The translations under genes were made by a program, and so were the position numbers. Below, in pieces: positions 42,333-42,570 of a stretch of 42,570 nt of DNA (positions are counted from its first letter, which is position 1; each line of letters begins with the position of its first letter). Source of the DNA: Bacteroidota bacterium (GTDB lineage: Bacteria > Bacteroidota > Bacteroidia > NS11-12g > UBA955); contig JANXMZ010000055.1 of the NCBI GenBank assembly GCA_025354385.1, positions 72,350-114,919 of the forward strand, given 5' to 3'. The notes beneath the pieces were generated by a model. The model did not search any database. It saw only the letters and a program-made list of their open reading frames with translations, and had not been told where the DNA came from.

Positions 42333-42450
42333 ATCATTTCCATCAAATCACGATATCAAACGTATCATATTAAACATTGATATTCAATTATTTTGTATTT
42401 GAATTACTTTTAATAAAAATCATTAAACTATCATTAGCGTCCTAATATAA
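42333..42450. other. Intergenic spacer between methyltransferase and IS-like end
   Basis: About 120 AT-rich bases. If the neighbouring ORF belongs to an insertion sequence, its terminal inverted repeat should lie here, for instance around the less AT-rich stretch near 42431-42443, but this cannot be tested without the other end. Confidence 0.3.
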
Positions 42451-42570
42451 TTAGAACATTTTCAGCTGATTGAGATCTGGTTCTTGTTCGTATTGGATTG
42501 AAGCATCCTGAAACAGTTGATTTATCGAGGTTTTATTGAGTAGGGTTAAGCTTAAAATTTGTAATATTTG
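42451..42570 (-). CDS. Probable IS transposase C-terminus, cut by window edge
   Basis: The minus strand is open from the window edge for 39 codons before a stop (TAA at 42453-42451). The sequence begins QILQILSLTLLNKTSINQLF and ends EPDLNQLKMF. From memory, IS4-type (DDE) transposases of Bacteroidota have a similar C-terminus, with a leucine-rich QxLxxLSLxLxxKTxxxxLF helix and a final NQL-x-x-F. That recollection is the main evidence. The element's remaining part and other end lie outside the window. No target duplication or terminal repeat can be verified from here. Confidence 0.5.
   Translation of the reverse strand, partial: QILQILSLTLLNKTSINQLFQDASIQYEQEPDLNQLKMF

Noticed and set aside
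1..42570. tRNA, rRNA, CRISPR arrays, toxin-antitoxin or restriction systems
   Set aside because: Looked for by eye and not found. A small structured RNA could still be missed without a covariance search.

Overview
The window looks like a chromosomal segment of a Bacteroidota bacterium. It is AT-rich and carries type IX secretion (T9SS) components: a PorX regulator, a T9SS plug protein and three proteins with C-terminal sorting domains. It also has a LytTR/Reg_prop two-component system and many copies of the Bacteroidota -7 promoter box TAnnTTTG just upstream of genes. The isoprenoid route is mevalonate-based, as in Flavobacteriia-like lineages and some other Bacteroidota; I cannot place it below phylum. 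No rRNA, tRNA or CRISPR array was recognised.

Layout. 1-3261 (+): end of a leucyl aminopeptidase, pdxA and an ALDH8-like aldehyde dehydrogenase. 3264-4700 (-): gatB. 4823-7071 (+): a LEA2-like membrane-anchored protein and an M3 oligoendopeptidase. 7096-19634 (-): a long run of minus-strand genes (DUF2306, YARHG lipoprotein, DUF1653, DinB-like, YafY/WYL regulator, TonB-C-like, MazG-like, porX, T9SS plug, ABC-F ATPase, LytTR regulator, Reg_prop sensor kinase). 19934-21034 (+): leucine dehydrogenase with a strong terminator. 21154-27355 (+): a six-gene mevalonate/prenyl operon (fni, HMG-CoA reductase, an unassigned GHMP kinase of the GYDIA type, mvaD, mevalonate kinase, UbiA prenyltransferase). 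27444-29790 (+): two tandem paralogous T9SS cargo proteins, each with its own promoter box and terminator. 29905-30606 (+): an SRPBCC protein and a probable 48-residue small protein. 30704-33175 (-): lon. 33390-41514 (+): ABC exporter, trpS, deoxynucleoside kinase, class A beta-lactamase, LamG/repeat T9SS protein, DsbA/FrnE-like protein and a SET-domain protein. 41520-42320 (-): SAM methyltransferase. The right edge (42451-42570, -) is the 3' end of what looks like an IS transposase.

How they work together. The mevalonate operon encodes nearly the whole path from HMG-CoA to IPP/DMAPP, plus a prenyltransferase that may use the product. The only step without a classical enzyme is phosphomevalonate kinase, for which the third GHMP kinase is the natural candidate. 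porX and the plug protein are in one apparent operon with an ABC-F protein, and three T9SS substrates lie within the window. The rest is mostly housekeeping (gatB, trpS, lon, dNK, pdxA). The points most worth a second look are the GYDIA-type kinase and prenyltransferase, a palindromic candidate operator for the WYL regulator, several promoter boxes so close to start codons that the mRNAs may be leaderless, a C8 tract in the sensor kinase, the small gene at 30460, and the IS edge.
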